A DNA stretch of 64,000 nt from Enoplolaimus lenunculus (Eukaryota > Nematoda > Enoplea > Enoplida > Thoracostomopsidae). Below the pieces are notes generated by a model that did not search any database, had not been told where the DNA came from, and saw only the letters and a list, made by a program, of their open reading frames with translations. Location of the stretch: NCBI GenBank assembly GCA_030248215.1, contig JASANG010000128.1, positions 1-64,000 of the forward strand. Direction: 5' to 3'. Positions 13,406 through 25,213 of the stretch are shown here, one piece after another (the first letter of the stretch is position 1; each line of letters begins with the position of its first letter). The position numbers and the translations under genes were made by a program.

Positions 13406-13768
13406 TATTTTCTCCTTTTTCGAACAGGGTAAGACAGGAAATCGGAATACAGGATACCGGAACCAGAAATGATTTAGAGGATGTCATGGGAAACGAAAAT
13501 ATGTAAAAAAAATTTAATATACAATTTGTGTCAAAAACCGGTACCAGGCACGTAAAAGCAGACAAAAAGCCAACTAAAAATATGTGTTGGCTTGATTTGC
13601 TTCATGGTAACAGTTTACATGTAAACGACCCTCTTTAGGTATCAAACTGCGTTCAAGGTACAGGCATCAAAGCCTACCACAAACACATTATTCAACTATT
13701 ATAATTTAGTTTTATTTCAAATTTTAATCAAAAATTATTAACAATCTATTTAATAATAATCTTAAAAA

Positions 13769-16700
13769 ATGGAAGCCGACGCATTACTTGACCATTATAC
13801 ACAAGCCGGCAAATCACCACTGTCCGACATTATCGAAAACAGTCCGTTAATCATCGAAAATACCAAATGTGTCACCGGAACTAGCAGTCATCCGACACCT
13901 ACACCAGAAACGGATACACCCTCAGTTGTCCCGACCCCCGTTGGAGAAATAAAATCCTCAGGTTCCACCGGCATTCCACGCAGTCAAAGCCGAGACATTC
14001 ATCCTCAGAAAAAACCATCGTCAGGGGTGAGAAACTTTTCATCAATTCAAAAATCGATCAGCGGCCAAATTTATCATCTAACAGGAATCGGTGCTCCTTC
14101 AGTGTCCAATACGGGATCGAAAGGAGCAGGTCGGGTGAATCCTCCCCCTGCCACCGCCGCAACTGCAAAACAAATCGGGCCCCGGAAAAAAGAATTCACA
14201 CAAATATTAGTTGATTTACATCGCAAACGCAAGCTACGACGAGAGCTGGCGAAAGCATCTGTTTGTGGCGTCAGCGGCCAGGACGCAGGAAAACCTCCTC
14301 CGGTTGCAGTTGTTTCCGGAGTTAAATTTGAACCCAAATACTCCGACCCTGAAAATTTGGCCTTCGGTCCTGCTCAGACGTCAGACGTCGAGCCCGAACA
14401 GAAGGATAGCTTCATATCGCGCGCGTCACGCAAAATTAGTCGGCTCGGTTCTGAAATTATGAGTGGTGGCACAGAAAGTACAACAGCTGGAGGCACCGTC
14501 TCAAGCCACGATCACGATAAAGCAGCACCAGCGGCACCTTCATTCGGTGTAGGTATACTCGGTGGCGGAACCCCACAATCTCAAAATATTCGACGCAGCG
14601 AATCGAAACTTTCCCACGCGTCTAGACATTCGGGAGGCTCCAATGAGTCTAGACGAAAATTTAAAGAATCAGGAGCAGTAGGGCCTGCTCCTGTCGCAGA
14701 CAAGGACCATATGGGAGAAGCGTCCCTAGAAATTAAAGACCCACGTCATGAGGAGCCACCCAAAGGTGAGTCGTTCGATGATGACGTCGTAGCATTACCC
14801 CCTGAACAAGTTTTAGAACCAGGATGCTGTGGGGACGAAGGAGTGTGTGAAAGGTGTATGCGAGCGACAGGATTGAAACATTTCGCAATGATGGGTATCT
14901 GTGTTGTTTACGCAATCATTGGCGGTGCAGTATTTTCTTCGATAGAAGGTCCTGCCGAATTCGACGCTTATTTGTCGGCGACGATAAAAACGAACGCAGA
15001 TCTTGCGGTATTAGTTGGAAATATTTCAAATTTAACTCAAACCGCCGACTGGACGCCTGAAATTTTAGGCGAAGAACGGCGGTGTACATTTGCGTCGGCA
15101 ATTGCTCAAAGCAACTACGAATCTCAGTTAAGGATTTTGCTTCGCGAGTATCAAATTTCGGCCGATTTGTTGCCAGTGAACAAAAGTCATTGGGATTTTT
15201 GGGGCGCGATGTTCTACGCGTGTACACTGTTTACTACGATAGGTAAGTATTTCTAAAGCCTACACTGTAAATAATGTGGAGTCAAATTGACTCTCTCGGA
15301 AATAGGCTTTTCCTGACTACACAAACAGAGTCAAATTTGACTCCGCCAGAGTCAACAGTGAATCGAATTTGACTCTGGCGGAGTCAAATTTGACTCAGTT
15401 TGTGTGGTCAGGAAAAACCTGTTTCCGAGAGAGTCAATTTGACTCACCATTTTTTACAGTGACATGCCCATGTATTCAAACGTGCAGTGCAAAAAATGAT
15501 GAGTCAAATTGACTCTCTCTGAAATAGGCTTTTCCTGAACTGAGTCAAAATTCGACACCGCAAGAGTCAAATTCGGTTCACTAAATCACTCAGTGAGTTG
15601 AACTTGACTCTGGCGGAGTCGAATTTGACTCAGTTTGTGTAGTCAAGAAAAGCCTATTTCGGAGAGAGTCAATTTGACTCACCATTTTTTCACAGTGTGT
15701 GTGACGCCGATCGCTTGCTGGAGATTGGGCGTCTATATTTTGGATTATACAGAATCTTGGTCTTTCAAGTGGTACACAATTTTAGGATTACACCTACTTA
15801 GGTACTGTGGTAAATAGCTGACTGGCAGGTCTCGAAATTCACTCGTTTGAAAACGTATTACTCACTGGCGGTATGTGGTACACACCATTGAAGACATTGC
15901 CATTAACTGACTACCAGGATCATGTTTGCTATTTCCTAAAATTTAACTAACACTTCCAAATTTAATACAATACCTGTCATCTTTGTTAATATTATTGAGT
16001 TACTTTTCTACTTTTTATGTTCAAATTCGACTTACTGAGTGTCACGTTTGATTCTGGCTGAGTCGAATTTGACTCAGTTTGTCTAGTCAAGATACGCCTA
16101 TTTCAGAGAGAGTCAATTTGACTCACCGTTTTTTGCAGTTTGCACATAAGCGTAATATTTGTAGATAACCAGCATTATGTATTAATTCGCGCACAAAGCT
16201 AATACTGTGTCACTTACGGTGTACTCTATGCGGGAAATGGTTAATAAAACGCGACTCTGACCACCATTTCAGGCTACGGTCATTATGCACCAACGACAAC
16301 AGAAGGTCAAGTTGCAACAATGATATTTTCAATCATTGGAATTCCAATGGTTGTCGTTCTGCTCAATGATCTTGGAATTTTTCTTACAAACGTTATGAAA
16401 GCGCCATGGAATCGATTCAGAAGTACAGCGTAAAAGCTATCAAACTATTTTCTGACAGAGTTATATTGTAGAGCTTGTATTCTCAACTGTGTGTAGCACC
16501 TAGGTATCATAAGTTGGTCAAAGATGGCACAATATTATACAATTCGATTTAAAATAGTTCAAATTTTCTATGCTAGTTGGAATTATTTATGGGCGATGTT
16601 GTTCAAACGTTCAGTTCTGAATCTGCCATAAAAATTCGGGCTCGTAGTCAGAGGGAGTGCCAGGGATCTGACCCGTGTAAAAAATTTTTGCACCCCTAGC

Positions 16701-19700
16701 TAATTTTTGATCCCAGCTTCAATTAATATAATCTGTTTCGAATGTCCCTCCTAAAATTGTTTTGACCCCTCTTAGCATGATGAGCGGCCGACTGGTCTGC
16801 ATAGATTTGATTCTCAACCTTTGTTTTCTGTTACGTGAGAATAATCACTGTCCAGCACATAACGTAAAGACGTTTTGTCATAGCCGCAAATTTGTACCAG
16901 TACACCCGGTTCGCTACACTGCAAAAAATGGTGAGTCAAATTGACTCCCTCCGAAATAGGCTCTACGGGACTACACAAATTGAGTCAAGTCAGACTCCAC
17001 CAGAGTCAAATTCGACTCACTTAGTCACACGTTTGACTCTGGCGGAGTCGAATTTGACTCAGTTTGTGTAGTCGCGTAGAACCTATTTCGGAGAAAGTCA
17101 ATTTGACTCACCATTTTTTGCAGTGTACTCCGAGAATCGGAAAAATATTGCCCCCCTCAGAAAATTTTCAATCCTTTTTGTAGTCATCGAAATCGAAAAC
17201 CCTTGTATGTCCTCCTGAACCACGTTAAAAATTTCACTACTTTACTAGAACTCGTTTGCACAATGACTGACACAACGCTCACAATACATAACCTGAACAA
17301 CGTTCCAACAAAATTCAAAAAATAGTGAGTCAAATTGACTCTCTCCGAAATAGGCTCTACGGGACTACACAAACTGAGTCAAGCACGTTTGACTTTGGCG
17401 GAGTCGAATTTGACTCACAATTGTGTAGTCCCGTAGCGACGACTGCTTTGTTGCTGCTGTAACCACTTTGACTAGTGAATTTTAAAATTGAAACTATTTC
17501 AGTGTGGATCCATCGCCGACGTGTAAGACTTGAAAGACGCCGCCGTCGGATTGCGTTCGCCGCTGTGATTCCCACGCCGATCATTACGTTAATGTCACCA
17601 ACTCGAAGGCCACTGACGGCTGATACCGATCAAGCAAACGATATTCTTGAAAGTATATATGCGGTGGTTCATCGTAATTTCTAGCCTTGTTTACTGTTAT
17701 TTGAACCTATAGGGGGCTGCTTTATTTCATGTGAAGTGCACCCTCAAAAAGGTAGCACGTCAGCAAAGTACTATTTTGAACTCAAGAATAACACTGACGG
17801 ATCTATATGGGATCCAATGAGGCCTAGACCGCCCCAACAGAGTTGAAGCTAAAAAAATTTTGTGTTAAGATTTAGCACTAAAATTGTGTTTGACTTTCCG
17901 CTCTCAGTTTGCTTCAACGCCCGGTGGACCATTTTGTACCACACAATTTAGTACTAACTGACACATTCTTGTAAGAGCGATCATCGACTCTTGATAATAC
18001 CAAGAGTGGCTAATGCGCACTTTAACAAGAGTATACAACTGGGTACATTCTGTGTAGAAATAAATGCACCCGGCACGCGTTACACTTTTGTCTTAGCCCC
18101 CATCTCATCACAGGTAAAAATGAAAAAGGGCATGAAAATTTAACCAAGAATGTAAACGGACTATCGTGTTACTGTGCAATTCAACTATCTTTTCATTGTT
18201 TTCAAGGTTTTAATTCCCCATAAAATGAAAAGATAAGGCAAAACCATAACACGTGCCGAAAACATTCTTTTCTATACAGAATATTTAGAAATGTTAATTG
18301 GGTGGGGGCCGCTTTCATATTTGATCAAAAATTCAATTGAGTATTAAACGAGAAAACTAAGACGGCGTCCGCATTTTTATGCAAACTTATTAAGAACCTC
18401 TTCAGAACCTGGACACTCTTTCCATCGTGTTTACACTTTTATTGTAAGCGCTATATACAAACTCAACGGTGAATCAAAAATTCATTATTGTAGTATTACG
18501 TAAAATATATTGTAAATGAAAACTTTTTAAATACTTGCTCATTTGATGGGGGACCGCGGACGTTCCCTTCTCGGTACGCCACTGAGAATGTACCCACTTG
18601 CATACTCTTGTTGAATTATGTATCATCCACTTCTACTAATGCTAATTGTGTTATTCAGCGATTACAAAACAACAAAGCAAACCGATAGAACTTATCAAAG
18701 ACCCGGAAGCATGTTCCGGTATTAACAAAGACGACGACGACAACGATGACGATGAAGATGAATCAATCGAATTACCGGATAAAGAAGTTCCAATCAGTAT
18801 TGCGCTTCTGTTGTTGTTTGGATGGATTTTTATGTCCGCCGGAATATTTTGTATTTGGGAAGACTGGAGCTATTTTACATCGTTGTATTTTTTCGTTATT
18901 TCGCTCACAACGATTGGTCTCGGCGACGTAGTACCGGATCATCCAAAGTTGATGCTGTGTGCGTTTCCGTTGGTGCTAATGGGACTCGCGTTTGTGTCAT
19001 TTATGATTAATTTGGTTCAAGGATGGATTGAACGCATTAAGGCGACTGCTGAGGGTAAATTATGATGATGTGCTTAACCCCTTCTCACATTGAGCTGCCT
19101 ATAGGCAACTTAGCGCAGTGTATATACGTTAAATAATATATATCGCACCGTGTTCAACAATAGCAACACGTATACATAGTACTAAATCACCACAAGACGT
19201 GAGAGCCCCCTCGGGCTCGAGCGTCAAGCTCCTATAGCTGAGTGGTGATGGTATACGCCTCCCGTTCCAGTCACCGGAGTTCGAATCCTAGCATAAAAGT
19301 AGGTCTCAAAAGAAATAGAAAATATTTATGTGAGAAAAGGTTAAGAACACACTCTCGTAGAACTGAAAGACGAATTATGGGCCTCATGGTTACGGGAAGG
19401 GCGGCTTCATCCGTTACCGGGCGCAGCCTGTCCCATATATGAGGCACAAATCAGGAGATTAATTTTTCTCTGTTTTAAAATTTTTCCTGAGGCCTCATAA
19501 AGCGGCTAAAAACTAACTCTTGTGGTGGCCCAAGCCATGCCGTGTTTTTATCTCTATGCTCACACGTGGAGCATATACCTTTTACAAGTGAAGAAAAATG
19601 CTATCGACATAATATATATACTATAAATCGATGATGAGAGAGTTCTTGACTTGTATATAAAGAAAGGATGACTTCGTTTTCACTCTAGTGTGCATGCATA

Positions 19701-20621
19701 AATCCAAGCTGCAGAATATTAAGTGCCAAGCGCTAAGCCAAATCGAAAAATCCAACAAAATTACTTATTAATTAATTTCGTTTGAAAAGAAACAAAAACA
19801 GTTGCTGATGCAGAAAAACACTTCCATAAATGTTACTTAAAAACAAAACTTCAAGAAATAAAATGTAAATTTTAGAAATGCTTGAAGAACAACTCGGATG
19901 GGAAACTGAAAGCTCATCAGACGACGACGAAGGGTTCGACAGTGATTTGGACGAAATTGGATCTGGAGGTGGGGGCCCTTGGACAGACAACGCAAAGAAA
20001 ACGTCACCCAGCGTCAGCCAAAAGCGTCTATCGCCAGATATAATTCCCATTGATGGTGACAATCTATCCGCAAATGAAGTAATCAAAAACGCATTCCCAG
20101 GCCGGCTTGGAATTCTCGGCGGTAGCGGTCTAAGCTTACCCAGCGGAAGTGTTCGCATGCCAGCGGAACCAGCGCGGAAAGTCGTCGCGTCGAAAACGCC
20201 CATTGTATCAACCGGTGACAGCAAACCAACTGAGCAACAAAAAAGCGTTTCCAGCTCACAAGCGGCCGGAACTCGTGTTCTCGAAACGCTGAATCTAAAA
20301 CAACAGCAAATTGTCGACAATTTGACTACAAAGCAACAAAAAATCGTCGCCGATACAATGCTAAATACTATGCAAAAAGCAACAAAAGCACCACGCAAGC
20401 GTCGAGGTTGTCAAACAGAAGTATCGTACATTAAGTCGATGAAACGCGATTTAAGAAATATACATCGCGACAACGTCGATGCTAATTTGGCCCCTTTAGA
20501 CGATACAGTAACCCTGGAAGATATTCTATGCTACGAACAAGCTCAAAAATATCAAAAACTTAATCAAGCAAAACGGTTAATTGATGAAATGAACATAATT
20601 TTACCTTCCGTGCCAAAGTGA
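13769..20621 (+). CDS. Two-pore-domain potassium channel (TWK/KCNK family)
   Basis: Plasma-membrane K+ leak channel. Exons 13769-15242, 16273-16422, 17503-17652, 18659-19054 and 19876-20621 join in phase through GT-AG introns to give 971 residues. The N-terminus is long (about 370 residues), low-complexity and cytosolic. M1 is near 371-392, followed by an extracellular cap with NIS and NLT glycosylation sites. Pore 1 ends in TIGYG, split by intron 1. M2 is near 503-525, M3 near 637-657, pore 2 has TIGLG near 682, and M4 is near 694-716. The M2-M3 loop is about 110 residues, with an arginine-rich stretch and an acidic run near 613-625; such a long loop is otherwise known from vertebrate TRESK. 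The 248-residue tail is acidic, then basic. The start is the first ATG; no splice acceptor is seen just upstream. AATAAA lies at 20,820. The family is certain; the paralogue is not assigned. Confidence 0.93.
15263..15461. mobile_element. M-family MITE, copy A
   Basis: In channel intron 1. The M family has ends CACTGCAAAAAATGGTGAGT and its inverse, inside which lie mirror-image AAATTGACTC and GAGTCAAATTTGACTC blocks, so most of the element can fold on itself. Length is about 200-210 bp. Better copies are flanked by TA, suggesting Tc1/mariner-type insertion. Confidence 0.85.
15485..15697. mobile_element. M-family MITE, copy B
   Basis: A second M copy only about 25 bp from copy A in the same intron. 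Both inverted ends are present (GCAAAAAATGATGAGTC and ACCATTTTTTCACAGTG). Confidence 0.82.
16022..16139. mobile_element. M-family MITE, copy C (right half only)
   Basis: Only the centre and right end remain, ending in CACCGTTTTTTGCAGT. It lies 130 bp before channel exon 2. Confidence 0.75.
16917..17125. mobile_element. M-family MITE, copy D
   Basis: Complete copy in channel intron 2. Ends are CACTGCAAAAAATGG and CCATTTTTTGCAGTG, with TA directly on both sides (16915-16916, 17126-17127), as expected for a TA target-site duplication. Confidence 0.9.
17306..17436. mobile_element. M-family MITE, copy E (right end missing)
   Basis: The left end and centre match copy D. The right terminal repeat is lost. 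It lies 67 bp before channel exon 3. Confidence 0.75.
17653..18658. other. Channel intron 3, no recognised content
   Basis: Intron between exons 3 and 4. I see no further exon, clear repeat or RNA gene in it. The donor is GTATAT and the acceptor TTATTCAG. Confidence 0.6.
19074..19344 (+). mobile_element. S-family TIR element with tRNA-like core, copy 1
   Basis: Ends TTAACCCCTTCTCACAT and TGTGAGAAAAGGTTAA are inverted copies. The core resembles a tRNA gene: TAGCTGAGTGGTGATGG fits a Pol III A box and GGAGTTCGAATCC fits a B box. It lies in channel intron 4. A SINE would not normally have inverted ends, so this looks like a TIR element that captured a tRNA-like segment. Confidence 0.8.
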
Positions 20622-20849
20622 TCCAATCTCGCGTTCGTTGCTAGAGGTGAAATTAATAGCATGATTGACCTAACATTGTTGTGCCCCCTGGCATGTCCAA
20701 CTGGATACGGCCCTGGATATCCTTTGTATGCTTTTTGGAGTACATAATCACGAAATATAATCCTATTGAGCTAATCAATTGAAGTAGTGAAAGATGCGAT
20801 TCAAAAGTCTAAACGCCACAATAAATATAAATCAATTCGAGAGATTAAT
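20622..20849. other. Channel 3' flank
   Basis: Unique sequence after the channel stop codon. A single AATAAA at 20820-20825, 199 bp past the stop, is a likely polyadenylation signal. Nothing else is seen. Confidence 0.5.
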
Positions 20850-21018
20850 GTATAGAACATAGTCGCTACAGTAGTATATGCATATTCCTTAGCCTAAAGC
20901 CTAAGCTCAAGAATGAGCTTATACTTAAGCCTAAGCAAAAAACTGTCTAAAGCTTAATTTTAATACTATATAGCAGTCCCGCAGAAAAACGTTCGGCCTC
21001 TGATGTTTACATATGCCA
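20850..21018 (-). mobile_element. Telomere-motif TIR element, T2 type
   Basis: Reversed T2 copy: CCTAAGCCTAAGC arrays inside, right end near GATGTTTACATATG and left end TGTATAGAACATAG. The ends are diverged from each other. Confidence 0.65.
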
Positions 21019-21312
21019 CTTGAGCAGATATGCAAAGTCAACTTGTCTTCTTAGTTAAGCGATTAATGAACAAAAATATTCAGTTTAATTGGAGAAATTT
21101 CAGAGCGAATGTCGACTGCGGAATAACAGAAAAGACCCAGTTTTTAATAGACTAAACTCACCACTCTTAAATGCAACCTATGATTAACTAGTGATAAACA
21201 ATTGAGAAGAAATCCAGACCCAATGCAAACATAACCCCACATGACTGGCGTCAACCATTCCTCAAAACAAACGACGCGGTACTTATTTGCTAACCATTAC
21301 CATATAGTTTGA

Positions 21313-21520
21313 CCCATATAAAGATCAGAGGAGGAACGTTTTTCTGTGGGAATGTAATAGAGCAAGCTTAACCGTTGGGGTGAAACCAACCGTGGGGGAG
21401 AAACAACCCGAGGTTGAGCCTAATTTTTTTGATTCCACTTAGATTAAGGTATAAGCTCATTTTTATGCTTAGGTTTATATGCTTATACTACTGTTACTGT
21501 CCGGTTCTATGTATACGCCA
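21313..21520 (+). mobile_element. Telomere-motif TIR element, T2 type (diverged core)
   Basis: Left end CCCATATAAAGATCAGAGG, right end CCGGTTCTATGTATACGCC. The interior has a private stretch (about 21,375-21,420) and only weak TTAGGY sequence. Confidence 0.6.
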
Positions 21521-21556
21521 GAAGTTTGATTTGTGTACTTGGGCTAGTTTTTTTGG

Positions 21557-21809
21557 CATACACACAAAAAATAATTTCTGAATTTGTACAGAAAAGTATT
21601 TTCTGTGGCAAATCTGAAAAGTTTTTCTGATATTTAAGACAATTTTTCTAAAAAAACTAGAAAACGTTTATTTTCAAACTTTATTTCAAAACTTTTTGAA
21701 AACTTTTCTGTTATAACAGAAATAATTTTCAAGTGCACTTTGCTAATCATATTTCTTAAATGTAAGAAATTTTTTCTTAAATGTCAGAAATATTATTTTG
21801 AGTGTATGT
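21557..21809. mobile_element. MITE with CATACACNCAAAA ends
   Basis: Left CATACACACAAAAAATAATT and right AATATTATTTTGAGTGTATG are inverted. The interior is AT-rich with repeated TTTTCTGAAA-like words. No coding capacity. Confidence 0.7.
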
Positions 21810-21916
21810 TTAAGTTGTAATCAATTCTGACAACTATTTCTTTGCAACCATATGGCAACATACTGTGAATATTAAATAGTTCGAACCGATGCAGTGAAAG
21901 ATCTCACTCATAAAAA

Positions 21917-22081
21917 GGCCAATGTTACTTTAAGGGGCGTAACAGTAGATTAAGCGTATTCCTAAGCCTAAGCGTTGCAAAAAAAGTTCCTAAGCCTAAG
22001 CAAAAAATGAAATCTAGATCCTAAACCAAATCTTTTATACGCCCACCCGAAACCTGGACGTCCCTTAAAGTAACATGGGCC
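21917..22081 (-). mobile_element. Telomere-motif TIR element, T3 type
   Basis: The T3 family has ends GGCCAATGTTACTTTAAGGG and its inverse CCCTTAAAGTAACATGGGCC. Between them lie CCTAAGCCTAAGC arrays and a conserved unique stretch with AAACCTGGACGTCCC. This copy has both ends. Confidence 0.85.
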
Positions 22082-22320
22082 ACAAAAACTAATTTTTGTG
22101 CCAAAAAATCGTGCTAAAAATAAAACGTTTTTAAATGCTTTTCGGGTTTCAAACAGCATATTCAGGGAAGAAACGACGTGCTTTAATGAAACAAAAATTG
22201 AAGTTCTGGAACCGGAGAAACTGAAAATTAAATTACCGATATCCAAAAGTTCCATTTGGAATATGTAGAAAACTATCCGTCAAAAGTATTGGATATAAAA
22301 AATATCCGATGCCCCTCTTT

Positions 22321-22505
22321 AATATACTGTAGTGACCCAAACAAAAACGGGGGGATATTTATCTGGCCTCTCCTGAAGGGAAGCCAAGGTTATTTGGTTA
22401 CGGACTGTTATTTATTTTAAACCCGCCCTCCGCCACCCTTAGTTACTGATATATATCCGGTATTGCAACTATCCGTTGAATTAAACGTTTGTCTTGCGTC
22501 AAAAA
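22321..22505 (+). repeat. Dispersed repeat, pair with 55,556-55,757
   Basis: Contains CTGTAGTGACCCAA, GTTACGGACTGTTATTTATT and TTAGTTACTGATATATATCC. The same segments appear in reverse at 55,556-55,757, so this is a dispersed element of unknown class. Confidence 0.7.
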
Positions 22506-22509
22506 CTTG

Positions 22510-22706
22510 AGCGATAATGCAAGGGGCCCATGTTAAAAAAAGCACAGCCTCAAAAGTAATATGGACCGTCCCAACTGTGCCGCTGTCTCAACTGTCTCGC
22601 TGTCCCATCTATCTCGCTGTACCGTCTCGCTGTTACAACTGTCCCAATTATATACATGTTGTGTGTACTCCTGGTGCATTGCTGTCCCGGAAAAATGGGA
22701 CGGCCT
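22510..22706 (+). repeat. Short GTCCCAACT-type minisatellite element
   Basis: Degenerate 9-bp-like units (CCCAACTGT, CTCGCTGTC) followed by GTGCATTGCTGTCCCGG and GGGACGGCCTTT. It is the reverse-oriented relative of the 31,530-31,965 element, which shares the flank GTCCCGGGAAATT and ACGGCCTTTA. Confidence 0.6.
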
Positions 22707-22980
22707 TTAACCCTTTCACTCATAGTGTATACTATGAGCAACTAAATACAATATTGTACCAGCAATACACACAGACTTAGAGCAGTGTTTAAAATATATA
22801 ACATATATGCGCAGTGCAAAATCTCCACAAGACGTGCAAGCCTACTCGGGCTCGAGCGTCAAGCTTCTATAGCTCGGTGGTCATCGTAAACGCCTCCCAA
22901 CCTTGAGACTGGGGTTCGAATCCTAGCTTGAAATTACATCTCATATGAAATTGAAAAATATTCATGTGAGAAAGGGTTAA
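22707..22980 (+). mobile_element. S-family TIR element with tRNA-like core, copy 2
   Basis: Ends TTAACCCTTTCACTCAT and GTGAGAAAGGGTTAA. The core has TATAGCTCGGTGGTCAT (A box) and GGGGTTCGAATCC (B box), with a T-arm-like stem CTGGG...TCCTAG. This copy has the best tRNA-like T arm. Confidence 0.8.
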
Positions 22981-23039
22981 GGTAAGATTGACCATGCATC
23001 GCAATACTTCGAAATGTGCTTTCAAAACTTAAGTATGCC

Positions 23040-23165
23040 TTAAAGTTTAAAAATTAACTCTAATTATGTACAGGGACTCTATCCATTTAGGGACTCTTAG
23101 GAATATGGACTCCTATTGATTGGAACTCCAAATTGGGACCCACTCCTCTTTCTCTTGTCACCAGT
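23040..23165 (+). repeat. Dispersed W-family repeat (GGGACTC type)
   Basis: Carries TAGGGACTCTTAGGAATATG and TATTGATTGGAACTC. Related copies lie at 39,664-39,808, 55,318-55,470 and 62,800-63,010. Class unknown. Confidence 0.6.
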
Positions 23166-23794
23166 TTTCCTGCTTTCTTGAAATGCCCAACACGGATTAA
23201 TGTTCGAGTTCGATTTTCAAGTTGTAGGTCAATTCAATATCGTTAGTTATAAAATTTGGCAAATCTGGTACGGATTTCATCGCATACATTTTCTAAGCTT
23301 GAACTCCTTTAAACCGAAATTGAACGCTCTTCAAATCAAATACACTCCGTGATTTTTGTATACGCAAGATTGCAGTGTAAAACATATCGATATACAACAA
23401 TTGTTATAAGTGAATCCGTTATCTGAAAATTTAATAACTACAAATATATATTAAATCGTATCACAGATAGAAAGCAATTTTACTATATTTTTTTCAGTAG
23501 GCAACGACTGAAGAATTGTTAACTCCTTTGAAACCCTACCTCTGCCTACGGTAAAATTTTTGCCCGAAAATCCGAAAATCGTGTGTTGTTAATTGATTTT
23601 ATTTTTGCCTCTCGGAAATTTTAGTGACAACACGTCATGGCTCAGCTACAAAAATGTCGAATTGAACATAAATTTAACTATCAGCTTATGCATCAAGTCA
23701 GCTCCGATATTTATCACCTCCAGTTGCACCCTGTCTACAACATGCGCACATTGCTCTGGTCATTTTGGGCCCATGAAGAGTAGTTTTAGATTCT
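23166..23794. other. Intergenic sequence without recognised content
   Basis: Between two repeats in the channel-TBC interval. No exon with supported splice sites was found. CACCTCCAGTTGCACCCTG at about 23,717 resembles one end of the Z-family element but is isolated. Confidence 0.5.
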
Positions 23795-23878
23795 AGATTA
23801 CATTTTTTTGCTTAGGCTTAGGCTTAGACTTAGGAATACTCTTAATCTGCTGTTACGCAACTTAAAGTAACATTGGCC
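23795..23878 (+). mobile_element. Telomere-motif element, T3 fragment
   Basis: The right part of a T3 element: TTGCTTAGGCTTAGGCTTAG followed by CTTAAAGTAACATTGGCC. Confidence 0.75.
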
Positions 23879-24765
23879 TCGTTTTGCTTGCGCTGGCGTC
23901 TCGGCTCCGGCAAAAAACGGGTCTTTCACTCTTGTAAATCTCCTAACGAATGTTCTGGCCGAATCTGGCATTAGCGATCTTTATATACATGTTCTCAATA
24001 ATTTCTCTATGTTTCAATTGCAGACAGTCTTGCATCACAAAACAAGACTTTTAAAAAACTATTGACATCACTACAATTATATGTTAATTGTTCTTCGACT
24101 ATAAGCCTTCTGCCAATTTTGCTGAATTCTAGCTTATGTGCAACTTTCCAGTTTAAAATTTTCTTAGAAAACATACAAATATTCGTAACAACATATTTAC
24201 ACAACGGAATACTGTAAAGTATTATATAGTAAAATCACCGGAATGGCAGTACAAATTACCATCGTATCAATAACCCATGCATATACCAGTTTCGTAATAA
24301 CGTTGAAATGTGTTTGTTTGAGCTTAGGTTTAAAGGTTTGGTTTAAGTTAACAGATTAGGATAGTGGTCTGTTTTACACATGGGATGTATCAAATATGTA
24401 TGTACTGAAAATACATTCGGTAATTAATATTTACACACAAAAATCAATGTTCCACCTCACAAGTACAAGATATCATTCAAACCGTCATGAGCCAAAAATA
24501 CTGTGCATCACCTACAGCGTGCCTGCATGCCATATGACCTAAAGCGTTCTTGACGAAAAAGACAAAAAATAAACGCTCTCATAGCGGTTTAAATGTAGTT
24601 TTCGGAAACTCGCTTGTTATGAACCGTTCACCCCTAAAGTTGTTTTAAACTTATACGCAGAATCTTATTTCATAGCTGTCAAAACGTCCATGCAATAAAA
24701 CATTTAATACCATTTGAAAACGCAGTTGTAATTTAACTGGTTAATAAAATTACAGGCACCAAATA
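23879..24765. other. Intergenic sequence without recognised content
   Basis: AT-rich DNA between repeats. I see no supported exon, RNA gene or repeat in it. Confidence 0.5.
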
Positions 24766-25213
24766 CAGCCACGGACAGAATTAAGTGCGCAGAAACCGCG
24801 ATTGCGTCCACTGCGGTTGCGGTTTTGTAGCCGCGTCTGAGTGTTTCAGCGATCGCGTCTCAAACGCGGTTTGAGACACGATTTTAATTGCGTCCGCAGT
24901 CGCGGTTTGAACCCCGGTCGCAGTCGCGGTTTGAGACGCGTTCGTAGACGCGGTTTTAATTGCGTTCGCTGTCGCGGTTCGAACCGCGGTCGCAGTCACG
25001 GTTTGAACCGCGGTCGCAGTCGCGATTTGAACCGCGGTCGCAGTCGCGGTTTGAACCGCGGTCGCAGTCGCGGTTTGAACCGCGGTCGCAGTCGCGGTTT
25101 TTGCGTCCACGTAATTTGCGGTTGCGAGCTATCGCGATTGCGTCTGCGAGCGATCGCGATTCGAACCGCGATTGAGTCGCTACCGCTGTTGCACTTAATT
25201 CTGTCCGTGACTG
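24766..25213. mobile_element. Tc1/mariner-like MITE with a minisatellite core
   Basis: Inverted ends CAGCCACGGACAGAATTAAG and CTTAATTCTGTCCGTGACTG flanked by TA on both sides (24764-24765, 25214-25215). CAGT-GGACAGAATTAAGT ends and a TA duplication are typical of Tc1/mariner elements. The inside is almost entirely a GC-rich 24-bp tandem repeat. No transposase is encoded. Confidence 0.88.
24885..25110 (+). repeat. 24-bp minisatellite
   Basis: Tandem units of 24 bp, of the form ACCGCGGTCGCAGTCGCGGT plus TTGA, nearly perfect from 24,960 to 25,095 and degenerate at both sides. It forms the core of the enclosing MITE. Long open frames here are a by-product of the period. Confidence 0.92.

Noticed and set aside
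13055-13565. Overlapping proline- or glycine-rich frames on both strands
   Set aside because: All come from the 18-bp minisatellite, which is open in every frame.
19772-20398. 208-codon minus-strand frame with a hydrophobic start
   Set aside because: Antisense shadow of the channel's last exon, which is fixed by phase and a proper acceptor.
24766-25213. CRISPR-like array of short repeats
   Set aside because: Units are directly abutting without spacers and sit inside transposon ends in a eukaryotic genome.
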